Shown piece by piece: positions 53,813 to 62,181 of a stretch of DNA of 64,000 bases. The translations under genes were made by a program, and so were the position numbers. The notes under the pieces are model-generated. The model saw nothing but the letters and a program-made list of their open reading frames with translations. It did no database searches and had not been told where the DNA came from. Positions within the stretch are counted from its first letter, which is position 1, and each line of letters starts with the position of its first letter. Source of the DNA: Micromonospora sp. FIMYZ51 (GTDB lineage Bacteria; Actinomycetota; Actinomycetes; Mycobacteriales; Micromonosporaceae); the NCBI RefSeq assembly GCF_038246755.1, contig NZ_CP134706.1:496001-560000 (forward strand), written 5' to 3'.

Positions 53813-54496
53813 ATGGACGTACGGGCCAGCACGGTGACGATCCCGGCAGCGGAGGTCGACCTCCCGGCCGACCTGCTGATGCCGCCGGAACCGACAGGCG
53901 TGGTGCTGTTCGCACACGGCAGCGGCAGCTCCCGGCACAGTCCCCGCAACGTGGCGGTGGCGCAGGCGCTCAACGCCGGTGGTTTCGGCACCGTCCTGGT
54001 CGACCTGCTCACCCCGGCCGAGGACGAGGTGGACGCGGTCACCGCCGAGCTGCGCTTCGACATCGGTCTGCTCGCCGATCGACTGGCCGGAATCGTGGAC
54101 TGGCTGGACACCGAGCGTCCCGGCGGGACGGACTCGATCGGCCTCTTCGGCGCCAGTACGGGTGCCGCCGCCGCCCTCGTCGCGGCGGCGCAGCGGCCGA
54201 ACCTGATCCGGGCGGTGGTGTCCCGGGGCGGACGGCCCGACCTGGCCGGTGCCGCCCTCGGCCAGGTACGTGCGCCCACCCTGTTGCTTGTCGGCGGACT
54301 CGACGAGCAGGTCATCACCCTCAACCAGGAGGCGCTGCGCCAGCTGACCGTGCCGGCCGAGTTGCAGGTGATTCCCGGCGCGACTCATCTCTTCGAGGAG
54401 CCCGGCACCCTGGAACAGGTAGCCGAGAAGGCGAGCAGCTGGTTCCGGGCCAACCTGCCCGCCGTCACCCACCCCGCCACCACCCACCACCCCTAA
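53813..54496 (+). CDS. Alpha/beta hydrolase (dienelactone hydrolase-like)
   Basis: A 227-residue hydrolase: VVLFAHGSGSSRHSPRN (oxyanion strand), nucleophile elbow GLFGASTGAAAAL (G-x-S-x-G), acid region GGLDEQVI and His in GATHLFEEPG. Similar proteins are often fused to phosphoribosyltransferases; here it stands alone. ATG 53813 follows GGGAGGGTGAG. The C-terminus runs into a CCCACCCG repeat (HPATTHHP), so the array touched the stop. Confidence 0.82.
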   Translation: MDVRASTVTIPAAEVDLPADLLMPPEPTGVVLFAHGSGSSRHSPRNVAVAQALNAGGFGTVLVDLLTPAEDEVDAVTAELRFDIGLLADRLAGIVDWLDTERPGGTDSIGLFGASTGAAAALVAAAQRPNLIRAVVSRGGRPDLAGAALGQVRAPTLLLVGGLDEQVITLNQEALRQLTVPAELQVIPGATHLFEEPGTLEQVAEKASSWFRANLPAVTHPATTHHP

Positions 54497-54540
54497 CCCA
54501 CCCACCCGCCCACCCGCCCACCCGCCCACCCGCCCACCCG
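54487..54540. repeat. 8-bp CCCACCCG array at the hydrolase stop
   Basis: About five to six tandem octamers CCCACCCG cover the last codons and the first 45 bases after the stop. It is one more minisatellite at a gene end. A palindrome follows at once. Confidence 0.85.
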
Positions 54541-54615
54541 CGTCGATCATGCACTTTCTGTCCTCGCATAAGGGGTAAACCAGTCCAAAAGGCGACCGGA
54601 AGTGCATGATCGACG
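54541..54615. terminator. 16-bp palindrome between convergent genes
   Basis: Arms 54541-54556 (CGTCGATCATGCACTT) and 54600-54615 are perfect complements with a 43-base A-rich loop. It separates a plus-strand gene and a minus-strand gene and is placed as a two-way terminator. It shares GATCATG with the family A palindromes but has a different loop. Confidence 0.6.
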
Positions 54616-54617
54616 GG

Positions 54618-54712
54618 GTGGCGGGTGGTGGGTGGTGGGTGGTGGCGGGTGGTGGGTGGTGGTGGGTAGTGCGGGGGTGCGGGGGTGCGGGGGTGCGGGG
54701 GTGCGGGGGTGT
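54618..54712. repeat. G-rich microsatellite, potential G-quadruplex
   Basis: A GGTGGGT-type tract (54618-54680) is followed by at least five TGCGGGGG units on the plus strand. Runs of five G separated by 3 bases meet the four-run rule for a G-quadruplex. The stop codon and proline-rich end of the minus-strand permease gene adjoin this tract. Confidence 0.85.
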
Positions 54713-55866
54713 TAGGCGGGGGTGGGTGGGGGTTCGGGTTGAGGCTTGGGTTTGGGTGGGGGTTGGGGTTCGGATTGGCGTTCGCGTTGGACGGTGTCGA
54801 TGACGCGCCAGGCGACGGCGGCGATCGGGACGGCGACGAAGGCACCGGCGATGCCGGCGATCAGGGTGCCGGCGGTCACCGCCACCAGGATCACCACCGG
54901 ATGTAGTCGTACCTGGCGTTTCATGACAAGTGGTTCCAGCAGGTTGCCCTCCATCTGTTGGACGGCGATCACCGCGGCCAGGGTGAGCAGGGCGGTGGTC
55001 GGGCCGTCGGCGGCCAGCGCCACAAGCACGGCGACCGCGCCGGCCACGGTGGCACCGATGATCGGTACGAACCCGCCAATGAAGGTGATCAACGCCAGCG
55101 GAAACGCCAGCGGTACGCCGAGCAGGACCAGGGCCAGGCCGATTCCGATCGCGTCGATCGCCGCGATAAGCATGGTGCCCCGGCTGTACGAGCCGAGGGT
55201 CCGCCAGCCGACCCGACCGGCCTTGGTGGCGATCTCCCGGTTCCGCCCGGTCATCCGGTCCAGCGTCCAGTGCCACATCGCCCGGCCGTCCTTGAGCAGG
55301 AAGAAGAGCAGTACCAAGGCGAGCAGGGCGGAGCCGAACACCTCCGCGACGGTACGGGCGCTGGAGACCGGGTCGACCTCCTGCGAGGTGGCGGCCTGAC
55401 GCAGCTGGTCGAGCAGCCCGTCGAGCTGCTCGTCGGTGACCGGCAACGTGGAGGTGATCAGGTCGCGGGTGCGCCCCAGGCCCTGGCGCAGCTCGTCGGC
55501 CAGTTCGCCGAACTGGTTCGCGGTCAGGTTCCAGACCAGCACCCCGACGCTGCCCAGGATGACGAGCAACAGGAGCACGGTGAGCAGAGCGGCCAGTGCG
55601 GCGGGCAGTCGCAGCCGGCGCAGCGCCAGCTGCACCGGGTCCAGCAGCGCGGCGAGGAACAGGGTGGCGGCCACCGCGATGGCCAACGGGGTGATCAGCA
55701 TGGTGATCTGGGCCAGCAGGTAGAAGCCGGCGGAGATCACCACCAGGCAGGCGCTCCACACCACCGCGGTGCGGACCAGCCAGGGTAGGGCCGCCCAGGT
55801 CTGTCGTGGTCCGGCACCCCGGTCCGGCCTATCTTCGGGCGTCCGCCCGGCACGCGCTGCGACCAC
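54712..55866 (-). CDS. AI-2E family transporter
   Basis: A 384-residue membrane protein of the AI-2E/YdiK/PerM family with about eight helices. The loop FLLKDGRAMWHWTLDRMTG and SYSRGTMLIAAIDAIGIGLAL are family marks, with GVPLAFPLALITFIGGFVPI near the end. A Pro/Lys-rich tail (EPQPPPKPKPQPEPPPTPA) is coded by the edge of the G-rich repeat. GTG 55866 follows GAGGAGG. The transported substance is unknown. Confidence 0.88.
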   Translation of the reverse strand: MVAARAGRTPEDRPDRGAGPRQTWAALPWLVRTAVVWSACLVVISAGFYLLAQITMLITPLAIAVAATLFLAALLDPVQLALRRLRLPAALAALLTVLLLLVILGSVGVLVWNLTANQFGELADELRQGLGRTRDLITSTLPVTDEQLDGLLDQLRQAATSQEVDPVSSARTVAEVFGSALLALVLLFFLLKDGRAMWHWTLDRMTGRNREIATKAGRVGWRTLGSYSRGTMLIAAIDAIGIGLALVLLGVPLAFPLALITFIGGFVPIIGATVAGAVAVLVALAADGPTTALLTLAAVIAVQQMEGNLLEPLVMKRQVRLHPVVILVAVTAGTLIAGIAGAFVAVPIAAVAWRVIDTVQRERQSEPQPPPKPKPQPEPPPTPA

Positions 55867-55951
55867 GTTGGTCCTCCTCGTGTCCGGCGAGGGCGGTACC
55901 CGTCCTGCGCCCTTCCGACACCGATGCGGGCCGATCGACCCGGCCGGCCCT

Positions 55952-56039
55952 CATCGCGTCGCCCGGGTGCGCCGGGCAGCGACATAGCGCCGCATCATCG
56001 CGTCGCCCGGGTGCGCCGGGCAGCGACATAGCGCCGCAT
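55952..56039. repeat. 44-bp perfect tandem duplication over the CGNR gene end
   Basis: Bases 55952-55995 are repeated exactly at 55996-56039. The junction lies at the CGNR stop codon (55995-55997), so the last 14 codons and stop are copied after the gene. The period is not a multiple of 3 and does not extend the protein. Confidence 0.95.
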
Positions 56040-56615
56040 CTTCTCGGCGGTGCCGCAGTCGTCCATGCTGCACCAGCGCCGACTGCGGTTCTTGCTCTCA
56101 TCGTGGTAGACGAAGCGGCATCCGGCGCAGCTCTTGATCCGGTTCAACGCCCCGGTGGTGAGCAGGTGAACGGCGGCGAGCGCCACCGGCCGCAGTGGCC
56201 GGGCGAGGGTCCGGTCGTGCCGCCAGGTCCAGGCGAACCCGCCGTCGCCTTCGAGTTCCGCGTGGGCGAGCGAGTCCGCCGCGTCATCGCGCAACCGGGC
56301 CAGCGCCGACGTGCTCGGGGCGCGGCCGGCGGCCAACGGCCGGAAGATCTCGTCGAGGTGGTCGCGGGCGTGCAGCGCCCGCGCGAAGGCGGCCTGCGCA
56401 GCGTCCGGGTCGTCCCCCGACAGCGCGTGCAACGCCACCGCCTCCGCGTCGGTCAGGGCACCGGCGTACACCGCCCAGGCGACCAACTCGGGATAGCCCG
56501 TCAGCACGTCGTCGTCCGGCGGCCCAGCGGGTGGACCGCTGCGGGTGTTGATGAAGTCCAGCGCGAGGTTGCCGCCCACCAGGCGCATCCGTGTGACACC
56601 GTCAGCTGTTTCCAT
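55995..56615 (-). CDS. CGNR zinc-finger (ABATE domain) regulator
   Basis: A 206-residue protein with an N-terminal ABATE domain (GGNLALDFINTRSG, at about 10-140) and a C-terminal CGNR zinc finger: CAGCRFVYHDESKNRSRRWC and CGTAEKMRRYVAARR. Such proteins are stress or metabolite-linked transcription regulators. ATG 56615 was chosen; the longer frame to 56681 lacks support. It is divergent from an MFS gene (88-base gap) that it may control. Confidence 0.9.
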   Translation of the reverse strand: METADGVTRMRLVGGNLALDFINTRSGPPAGPPDDDVLTGYPELVAWAVYAGALTDAEAVALHALSGDDPDAAQAAFARALHARDHLDEIFRPLAAGRAPSTSALARLRDDAADSLAHAELEGDGGFAWTWRHDRTLARPLRPVALAAVHLLTTGALNRIKSCAGCRFVYHDESKNRSRRWCSMDDCGTAEKMRRYVAARRTRATR

Positions 56616-56703
56616 CGAAACCGACTTTACCAGTTGCTCGCGTCGAACCGGCCCCGCTAGCATGTTGCCGCTGAAACACATTTAGCCGGTAACGAGGAGT
56701 CGG

Positions 56704-57933
56704 ATGATGCGCGGACGGGCTGTCGGAGCGTTGATCGGCTTGTCCGGCGGCACATTCCTCTACACCACCGCCGAGGCGCTCCCGGTCGGGCTGCTGCTCA
56801 CGATGGCTACCGACCTCACCGTCTCGCCGGCTCAGGTGGGGCTGCTCGTCACCGCGTACGGCGCGGTGGTCGTGGTCGCCTCGGTCCCGTTGACGGCGCT
56901 GGCCAGAAGGATCCCCCGTCGCCCACTCCTGTCGGCGCTGCTGGCCGGGTTCGTCGTCAGCACGGCGGTCACCGCGTTCGCCGGCAGCTTCGTGCTCGTG
57001 CTGGCGGCCCGGCTGGTGACGGCGGCGACCCACGCCCTGTTCTGGGCGGTGGTGGTGCCGGCTGCGGCTGAACTGTTCCGACCCGGGCTGCGCGGGCGAG
57101 TGGTCGCCATCGTGTTCGCCGGCGGCAACATCGCGCTGCTGTTGGGCGTGCCGGCCGGTACCTGGCTGGGTGAGCGTGCCGGCTGGCGGACGTCGTACCT
57201 GGCGGTGGCCGCACTCGGCGCGGTCGTGCTGGTGACGGTGGCCTCGTTGCTGCCCTCGACCCGGCCCGATCAGGGGCACGCCGCCCGGGGTGCCACGCCC
57301 GACGCCCGCCGCTTCTGGTTGCTGGTCGCCATCGCCGTCCTGACCACCGCCGGTGCCATCGCCGGCTACACCTATGTCGCCGTCTTCGTCACCGAGATCA
57401 GTGGGTTCGCCGCCTCGTCGGTCGGGGCCATCCTGCTGGCCCGCGGCATCGCCAGCGTGCTGGGGATCCTCGCCGTCGGAGCGGTGGTGGACCGCCGCCC
57501 CTGGCTCGTCCTCGGTGCGGTCGTCGCGCTCCAGTCGGTGGCACTGCTCGGGCTGTACGCCGTGGGCCACCGGCCCGCAGCCTCCGTCGGCCTGCTCGGG
57601 CTGAGCGGGCTGGCGTTCGCCGCGTTCACCGCGACGCTCGGCGGTCTCGTCCTCCAGGTGGCACCCGGACGGTCCGACCTGGCCGCAGCCACCCTCTCCG
57701 CCGCGGTGAACGTGGGCATCACGGCTGGTGCCCTGGTCGGTGGCCTCGCCCTGGAGCGTTACGGCGTACGCAGCACGATGCTGATCGGCGCCCTGCTGGG
57801 CGGCATCGCGCTGCTGCTGGCCCTGGGCGAACGGCTCGTGCCGCCCGCCACCGGGCAGCCCGCCGGCAGCGCCGCCGAGGTTGTTCGGCCCTCGGCTAGG
57901 CGGGCACCGGTGCCCGACCGACGACCACGGTAG
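56704..57933 (+). CDS. MFS transporter (arabinose-efflux/AraJ type)
   Basis: A 409-residue transporter with about 12 helices: SGGTFLYTTAEALPVGLL, VTAYGAVVVVASVPLTALAR, FAGGNIALLLGVPAGTWLGE (motif C region) and NVGITAGALVGGLALERYGV. It is a drug or sugar efflux-type carrier, probably controlled by the divergent CGNR regulator. The 3' end overlaps the convergent gene by 38 bases. Confidence 0.87.
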   Translation: MMRGRAVGALIGLSGGTFLYTTAEALPVGLLLTMATDLTVSPAQVGLLVTAYGAVVVVASVPLTALARRIPRRPLLSALLAGFVVSTAVTAFAGSFVLVLAARLVTAATHALFWAVVVPAAAELFRPGLRGRVVAIVFAGGNIALLLGVPAGTWLGERAGWRTSYLAVAALGAVVLVTVASLLPSTRPDQGHAARGATPDARRFWLLVAIAVLTTAGAIAGYTYVAVFVTEISGFAASSVGAILLARGIASVLGILAVGAVVDRRPWLVLGAVVALQSVALLGLYAVGHRPAASVGLLGLSGLAFAAFTATLGGLVLQVAPGRSDLAAATLSAAVNVGITAGALVGGLALERYGVRSTMLIGALLGGIALLLALGERLVPPATGQPAGSAAEVVRPSARRAPVPDRRPR

Positions 57934-58684
57934 GGATGTCCCGGGTCTGCTCGGTGTCGCCCAGCCCGACCAGCGGCAGCACCGACTCGCGCTCTTCGGC
58001 CGCCGGGAGCAGCGCGGCCATCATCTCCTCGCGGAGGCTGCGCGCTGCCGCGCCGGCAAGCTCCGCGGCCCGCCAGGCTGCCTGCTCCTGTTCCCGGGCC
58101 GCCCGCTGCCGGGCGAAAAGGTGGTCGCGTACCGCCCGGCGCAGCAGCAGCTCCTGCTCGACCGGGTGCAGCCGGGGATCCCAACCACGGTGCGCGAAAA
58201 CGTCGCTGAGCTGTTCCACCGACAGCTCCCGCCGCCAGTACGCGTCAAGCGCTGCTCGGTGCAGCCAACGCTCCCGGTCGGCGTACTCGGCAGGGGTGCG
58301 TGGGGTCTGCGGCAGGGGCATCGCGGCGGCGTCCGACAGTCGACGGACGTTCGCCTCCGCCGCCTCGTACGCCTGCCAGGCCCGTTCGGCCTCGTCCTGC
58401 GCGGCGACCCACTCGTCGCGTCGGCGGCGTGCCGTCGCCTCGGCCCGGTCGGTGGCGACGGCCACCTCCCCGGTCCAGCGGTCCCGGTCGCGCTGCCGGT
58501 CGGCGTGCTCGTCGGGGGTGGGCAGGGCGGCGTCGAGAATCCGGGCGGCGGCGTCGAAGCGGAGCCGCCGGGGCCGCAGCAGCAGCCCGCCGACGGCGAG
58601 CGTCAGTACGCCCAGCAGGCTCAGCCAGATCGCGGCGGCCCGGGGCACATCGAGCAGTACGGAGGAAAGAGCGGTAGGCATCAT
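57896..58684 (-). CDS. Membrane-anchored coiled-coil hypothetical protein
   Basis: A 262-residue protein with one N-terminal helix (about 14-36, AIWLSLLGVLTLAVGGLLLR) followed by long Ala/Glu/Arg-rich helices (about 60-230) with likely coiled coil. RRELSVEQLSDVFAHRGWDP and HPVEQELLLRRAVRDHLF give it a distinct middle. I know no family. ATG 58684 (or 58681) follows GCGAGG. Tail-to-tail overlap with the MFS gene is 38 bases. Confidence 0.7.
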   Translation of the reverse strand: MMPTALSSVLLDVPRAAAIWLSLLGVLTLAVGGLLLRPRRLRFDAAARILDAALPTPDEHADRQRDRDRWTGEVAVATDRAEATARRRRDEWVAAQDEAERAWQAYEAAEANVRRLSDAAAMPLPQTPRTPAEYADRERWLHRAALDAYWRRELSVEQLSDVFAHRGWDPRLHPVEQELLLRRAVRDHLFARQRAAREQEQAAWRAAELAGAAARSLREEMMAALLPAAEERESVLPLVGLGDTEQTRDIPTVVVGRAPVPA

Positions 58685-58869
58685 CAACACCTCGCGGTCG
58701 AAGGAGGGTCGTCGACTGGGCGGGACGGGTGTCTGACGGCTGGTCCGCTGCCGAGGATCGCGGGTTCCGCTCGTCGTCGCCGGGTCGGCCGGCGACGGCG
58801 GATCGAACGCCAGGGGGCGAGCGAGCGGGTGAGATCGCGGCGGACGGCGAAGCGGTCCGGGGCCGTCGG

Positions 58870-59268
58870 TCAGGCGGCGGGCGGACCGCGTCGAGTCGGC
58901 TCGCCGGCACCGGCGGCCACCTGCGCGGTGACGAGGTCGGCCGGGACGGCGGGGGCCGGCGCGGGTCGGGTGTCGGCGAGGTCGGCGCGGGCCGGGCCGG
59001 TCGCCGGCTGCTGCGCCGCGATCCGCTGTTGCCGGGTGGTCGCCTCGTCGGTCGTCTGGCTGGGCTCGACCGCCGATCGCGCCACGACAGTGGCGGTCAC
59101 CGGCCGGGCCGGTAGATCGAGGGCGGTGGGCTGACCGGGTAGGCCGGTCGCGACGGCCCCGCCGAGACCGACGACGAGCACGAGGGCCGCCAGCGCCAGG
59201 CGGGTCAACTCCCGCAGGGCGCGCAGCGTCGCCGGCCACATCGGACGGGCGAACGCGGGAGACGGCAC
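58870..59268 (-). CDS. Small membrane-anchored hypothetical protein
   Basis: A 132-residue protein with one hydrophobic segment (about 22-42, LALAALVLVVGLGGAVATGL) and a Pro/Ala/Thr-rich rest that could be extracytoplasmic. The GTG at 59268 has a close GGAGG. It may form a unit with the coiled-coil protein downstream (gap about 185 bases). The function is unknown and coding is only likely. Confidence 0.5.
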   Translation of the reverse strand: MPSPAFARPMWPATLRALRELTRLALAALVLVVGLGGAVATGLPGQPTALDLPARPVTATVVARSAVEPSQTTDEATTRQQRIAAQQPATGPARADLADTRPAPAPAVPADLVTAQVAAGAGEPTRRGPPAA

Positions 59269-59381
59269 GCCTCCAACCTATCGCTCCGTTGCGGAGATCG
59301 CAGTGCCAAGGCGGTGCCCGGATCGTGAAGCACACCACTTCGTCCGGAGTGGACGGTCGGGCGGCTCGGCCTGCGGCGGGC

Positions 59382-59720
59382 TCACCGGTGCTCGGTGGTT
59401 GCGCCGGTCACCGGCTCCGTGAACAGAGCCAGCAGGTCGCCGACCTGGCGGTCGGCCTCGGCCGGGTGACGGAACCGGCCGGCCGGGTTGATGGTGTACT
59501 CGTTGCGGCGGCCGACCCGGGTGCGCCGCAGGTAACCGCCCGCCTCCAGATCGGCGACGATGGCCTGTGCGGCCCGCTCGGTGACTCCCACCTCGACCGC
59601 CACCTCGCGCAGCCGGGCGGTCGGGTTGCGGGCGATGGCGAGCAGTACGTGGGCGTGATTTGTGAGGAAAGTCCAGTTACGGGCGCTTTCCCGTTCGCCT
59701 GTGGTCGCCATGGTGGCCAT
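59382..59720 (-). CDS. Winged-helix transcriptional regulator
   Basis: A 112-residue DNA-binding protein: NWTFLTNHAHVLLAIARNPT leads into a helix-turn-helix (RLREVAVEVGVTERAAQAIV) and a wing (GGYLRRTRVGRRNEYTIN). It resembles the small ArsR/MarR-like regulators found next to actinobacterial carbonic anhydrases. ATG 59720 with GGAGAG upstream. It is divergent from the carbonic anhydrase gene (193 bases), which it may control. Confidence 0.83.
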   Translation of the reverse strand: MATMATTGERESARNWTFLTNHAHVLLAIARNPTARLREVAVEVGVTERAAQAIVADLEAGGYLRRTRVGRRNEYTINPAGRFRHPAEADRQVGDLLALFTEPVTGATTEHR

Positions 59721-59913
59721 CGTATGACTGTCTCTCCGGGTCTGGTCCGCTGTGCCCTGTCTCCCGCCGTTGGCAAGCGTTCTGGAATACCTGAAATGCA
59801 TATCACGCATATCTTGACGTAGCTTCGCGGTGCGTGTGACGGTGGTGGCGGCCCGTGACCAGTGTCGGCCGGGATGACCAGGCATTGCACCGAGAGAGGC
59901 GAGGTGACGCCGG

Positions 59914-60612
59914 ATGAGTCGACCCGGATCGATAAGCGAGCAGCGAGCACCGGAGCGGGAGTTCCTCACCGCGGACGTGCCGGGCGCCCCCAAGCGGGCG
60001 CTGGCCGAGTTGATCGCGGGCAACCGCCGCTTCGTCACCGGCACGCTCCGCCATCCCAACCAGAACGCCAGCCACCGGGCCGCTGTCGCGGCCGAGCAGC
60101 ACCCCTTCGCGGTGATCGTCGGCTGCTCCGATTCCCGGCTCGCTGCCGAGATCATCTTCGACCGTGGGCTGGGTGACCTCTTCGTGGTCCGGACCGCCGG
60201 GCACACCGTCGGGCCCGAGGTGCTGGGCAGCGTCGAGTACGCGGTGACCGTGCTGCGTACGCCGCTTGTGGTGGTGCTCGGGCACGACTCGTGCGGTGCC
60301 GTGCAGGCGGCCCGTGCGTCGGTGGCGACCGGCACCACCCCGCCGGGTCACCTGAGTGCCGTGGTGGACGCGGTGGTGCCGAGCCTGCGCCGGGCCCGCG
60401 AGGCGGGCGTCGACGAGCTGGACGGGATCGTGGACATCCACATCGCGCAGACCGTGGAGGCGATGCTGGAGTCCTCCGAAACGCTCGCCGCCGAGGTGGC
60501 CGCGGGCGGGTGTGCGGTGGTGGGCATGTCGTACCGGCTGGCCGCCGGTGAGGTGCGGGCGGTCACCGCGCAGCCCGCCGAGCTGGCCGACGCGCCGGCC
60601 CGAGCCGCCTGA
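59914..60612 (+). CDS. Beta-class carbonic anhydrase
   Basis: A 232-residue enzyme (CO2 to bicarbonate). Zinc ligands are in VIVGCSDSRLAAEIIFDRG (Cys, with the Asp-Arg dyad) and VVLGHDSCGAVQAA (His, Cys). The N-terminal KRALAELIAGNRRFVTG and VVRTAGHTVGPEVLGSVEYA fit the family. ATG 59914 is preceded by GACGCCGG without a strong site. A 31-bp array follows the stop. Confidence 0.93.
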   Translation: MSRPGSISEQRAPEREFLTADVPGAPKRALAELIAGNRRFVTGTLRHPNQNASHRAAVAAEQHPFAVIVGCSDSRLAAEIIFDRGLGDLFVVRTAGHTVGPEVLGSVEYAVTVLRTPLVVVLGHDSCGAVQAARASVATGTTPPGHLSAVVDAVVPSLRRAREAGVDELDGIVDIHIAQTVEAMLESSETLAAEVAAGGCAVVGMSYRLAAGEVRAVTAQPAELADAPARAA

Positions 60613-60632
60613 CCGCCCTGCGAAAGGCTGGC

Positions 60633-60819
60633 CCGAGCCGCCCGACCGACGCCGAAAACCGCCCCGAGCCGCCCGACCGACGCCGAAAACCGCCCCGAGC
60701 CGCCCGACCGACGCCGAAAACACGTCCCGAGCCGGCCGACCGACGCCGAAAACCGCCCCGAGCCGGCCGACCGACGCCGAGGGCCGTTCCGAGCCGGCCG
60801 ACCGACGCCGAGGGCCGTT
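60633..60819. repeat. 31-bp minisatellite after the carbonic anhydrase gene
   Basis: Six units start at 60633, 60664, 60695, 60727, 60758 and 60789 with the core CCGACCGACGCCGA. The last two units end GGGCCGTTCC and so match the left arm of the terminator that follows. The array begins 20 bases after the stop. Confidence 0.93.
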
Positions 60820-60843
60820 CCGCCAGGTGGCGGAACGGCCCTC
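60810..60843. terminator. 15-bp hairpin between convergent genes
   Basis: GAGGGCCGTTCCGCC / GGCGGAACGGCCCTC with loop AGGT, followed by ATTTGT. It lies between the carbonic anhydrase and the convergent secreted-protein gene and probably ends both transcripts. Its left arm is copied in the repeat units just before it. Confidence 0.85.
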
Positions 60844-60863
60844 ATTTGTCGTGCCCGGGGTGC

Positions 60864-61880
60864 TCAGAGCAATGACACGTGCACGTGGTCGGTGTGGTCG
60901 GACGGGCCGCTGTAGGAACTCCAGCGCTCCGTCGCCGCGAACCAGATCTGCCGGTTCCAGATCACGTAGTAGATGCCCAGCCGGTCAGCGTTGCGGACCA
61001 GGAAGGCCGCCAGGTTGTTGCCGTATATCCGGGTGTCGTTGTTGTGCCACGGGGAGAAGCCGCTGTTCTGCAACGACCAGTCGCAGGCCCGGCCCTTGGG
61101 GTGCTCGAACTTGTCACCGGGGCGCCAGCAGCCGACGAACCGGTTGAAGCCGGCCCGCTTGACCTCCTTGTACATGTGCAACGTCCGGGGCGTGATGCAG
61201 CCCGACGTGGTCGGGTCGTTCTGGTTGCACGACTCGGTCTTCCAGCCACCGTCCGCCGCCCGGTTCGGTGCGATCCGGGCGACCGGGGAGGTGGCGGCCA
61301 CCAGGCCGCCGGTGAGACCCTCGCCACCGACCAGCCGGAGCGACTTCTCCGCCTCGGTCTTCTTGCGGGCCATGTCGTTTGTCAGCTTCCGCTGCTCGCG
61401 TACCTCGGCGTCGAGCGCGAGCTTGGCCGTCTCGGCGCGCAGCTTCACCGTGTTGACCTCAGCCAGCTTCTTGTCGTTGACCAGGTTCAACTCGTCGAGC
61501 GCGGAGGCCCGGTCGATGAACGAGTCGGGGGCGTTGCTCTGCAACAGCATGCCGATCGCGCCCACCCGACCGGTCCGGTACGACTGGGTCGCGATCTCCG
61601 CGACCTGCGGAGCGAGTTCGTCCAGGGCAGCCTGGGCGCGGCGGACCTCCACCGCGAGTTCGAGCTGCTTCTTCTTGGACTTCTCCAGCTTCGCCTTGGC
61701 CTTTGTGTAGTCCCGGTTCGTCGCCTCGATCAGGTCGTTGAGCATCGGCGGGTCGTCGTCGTGCTCCGCCGGTGCGGGTGGCTTCGGCGCGGCCGTCGCA
61801 GGCATCGGCCCCGCGAACACGGCGAACGCGGCGCACACGGCCACCACGGGTGTCAACCAGCGGCGTAGGGGTGCCGTCAC
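60864..61880 (-). CDS. Secreted coiled-coil protein with peptidase-like C-terminal domain
   Basis: A 338-residue exported protein. The signal peptide is LRRWLTPVVAVCAAFAVFAG then PMPATAAP (cleavage near residue 31). Residues 50-200 are coiled coil (KAKAKLEKSKKKQLELAVEV), and the C-terminal domain has ITPRTLHMYKEVKRAGF, GDKFEHPKGRACDWSL and DHTDHVHVSLL, resembling the ARB_07466-like domain near cell-wall hydrolases. GTG 61880 is chosen because GGAAGGG lies 5 bases upstream; ATG 61895 is upstream of that site. It follows a likely c-di-AMP riboswitch. Role: probably cell-wall processing. Confidence 0.85.
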   Translation of the reverse strand: MTAPLRRWLTPVVAVCAAFAVFAGPMPATAAPKPPAPAEHDDDPPMLNDLIEATNRDYTKAKAKLEKSKKKQLELAVEVRRAQAALDELAPQVAEIATQSYRTGRVGAIGMLLQSNAPDSFIDRASALDELNLVNDKKLAEVNTVKLRAETAKLALDAEVREQRKLTNDMARKKTEAEKSLRLVGGEGLTGGLVAATSPVARIAPNRAADGGWKTESCNQNDPTTSGCITPRTLHMYKEVKRAGFNRFVGCWRPGDKFEHPKGRACDWSLQNSGFSPWHNNDTRIYGNNLAAFLVRNADRLGIYYVIWNRQIWFAATERWSSYSGPSDHTDHVHVSLL

Positions 61881-61898
61881 TGTTTTCCCTTCCATCGA

Positions 61899-62060
61899 CC
61901 GCCGACCGGGTTAGCTGACGGGTTCGGGACGGAAGCGGCCCCTACCGCAGTCGCGGATTCACCCCACGTACCTGGGTTCCCGGTTCGCCTGGTGGCGATT
62001 GGGCGGTGGCACCGCAGGCGCTGGGGTACGCCTTCGGCGGTGACCGGCAGTGAGGTTACC
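61899..62060 (-). promoter_or_regulatory. Likely c-di-AMP (ydaO-yuaA) riboswitch
   Basis: In the minus-strand leader the segment ending about 20 bases before the GTG has the ydaO hallmarks CCCGTCAGCTAACCCGG, GGGTGAATCCGCG and GGTAGGGGCCGCTTCC, and CCGAAGGCGTACCCC towards its 5' end. These match, in order, the actinobacterial members that precede cell-wall hydrolase genes. Known members switch off expression when c-di-AMP rises. The exact 5' limit is approximate; no other feature explains the gap to 62181. Confidence 0.82.
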
Positions 62061-62181
62061 CGAGAGTCCACTTGGGCTTCTACGCCCCGAACCCGGCCAG
62101 ATGCGTCATTTCGTAATCGCGGTGAGTGACCAGCGACACTCGTGCTGGCCTCGCCGGCCGAGGCGGTCACGTTGAGGAGTG

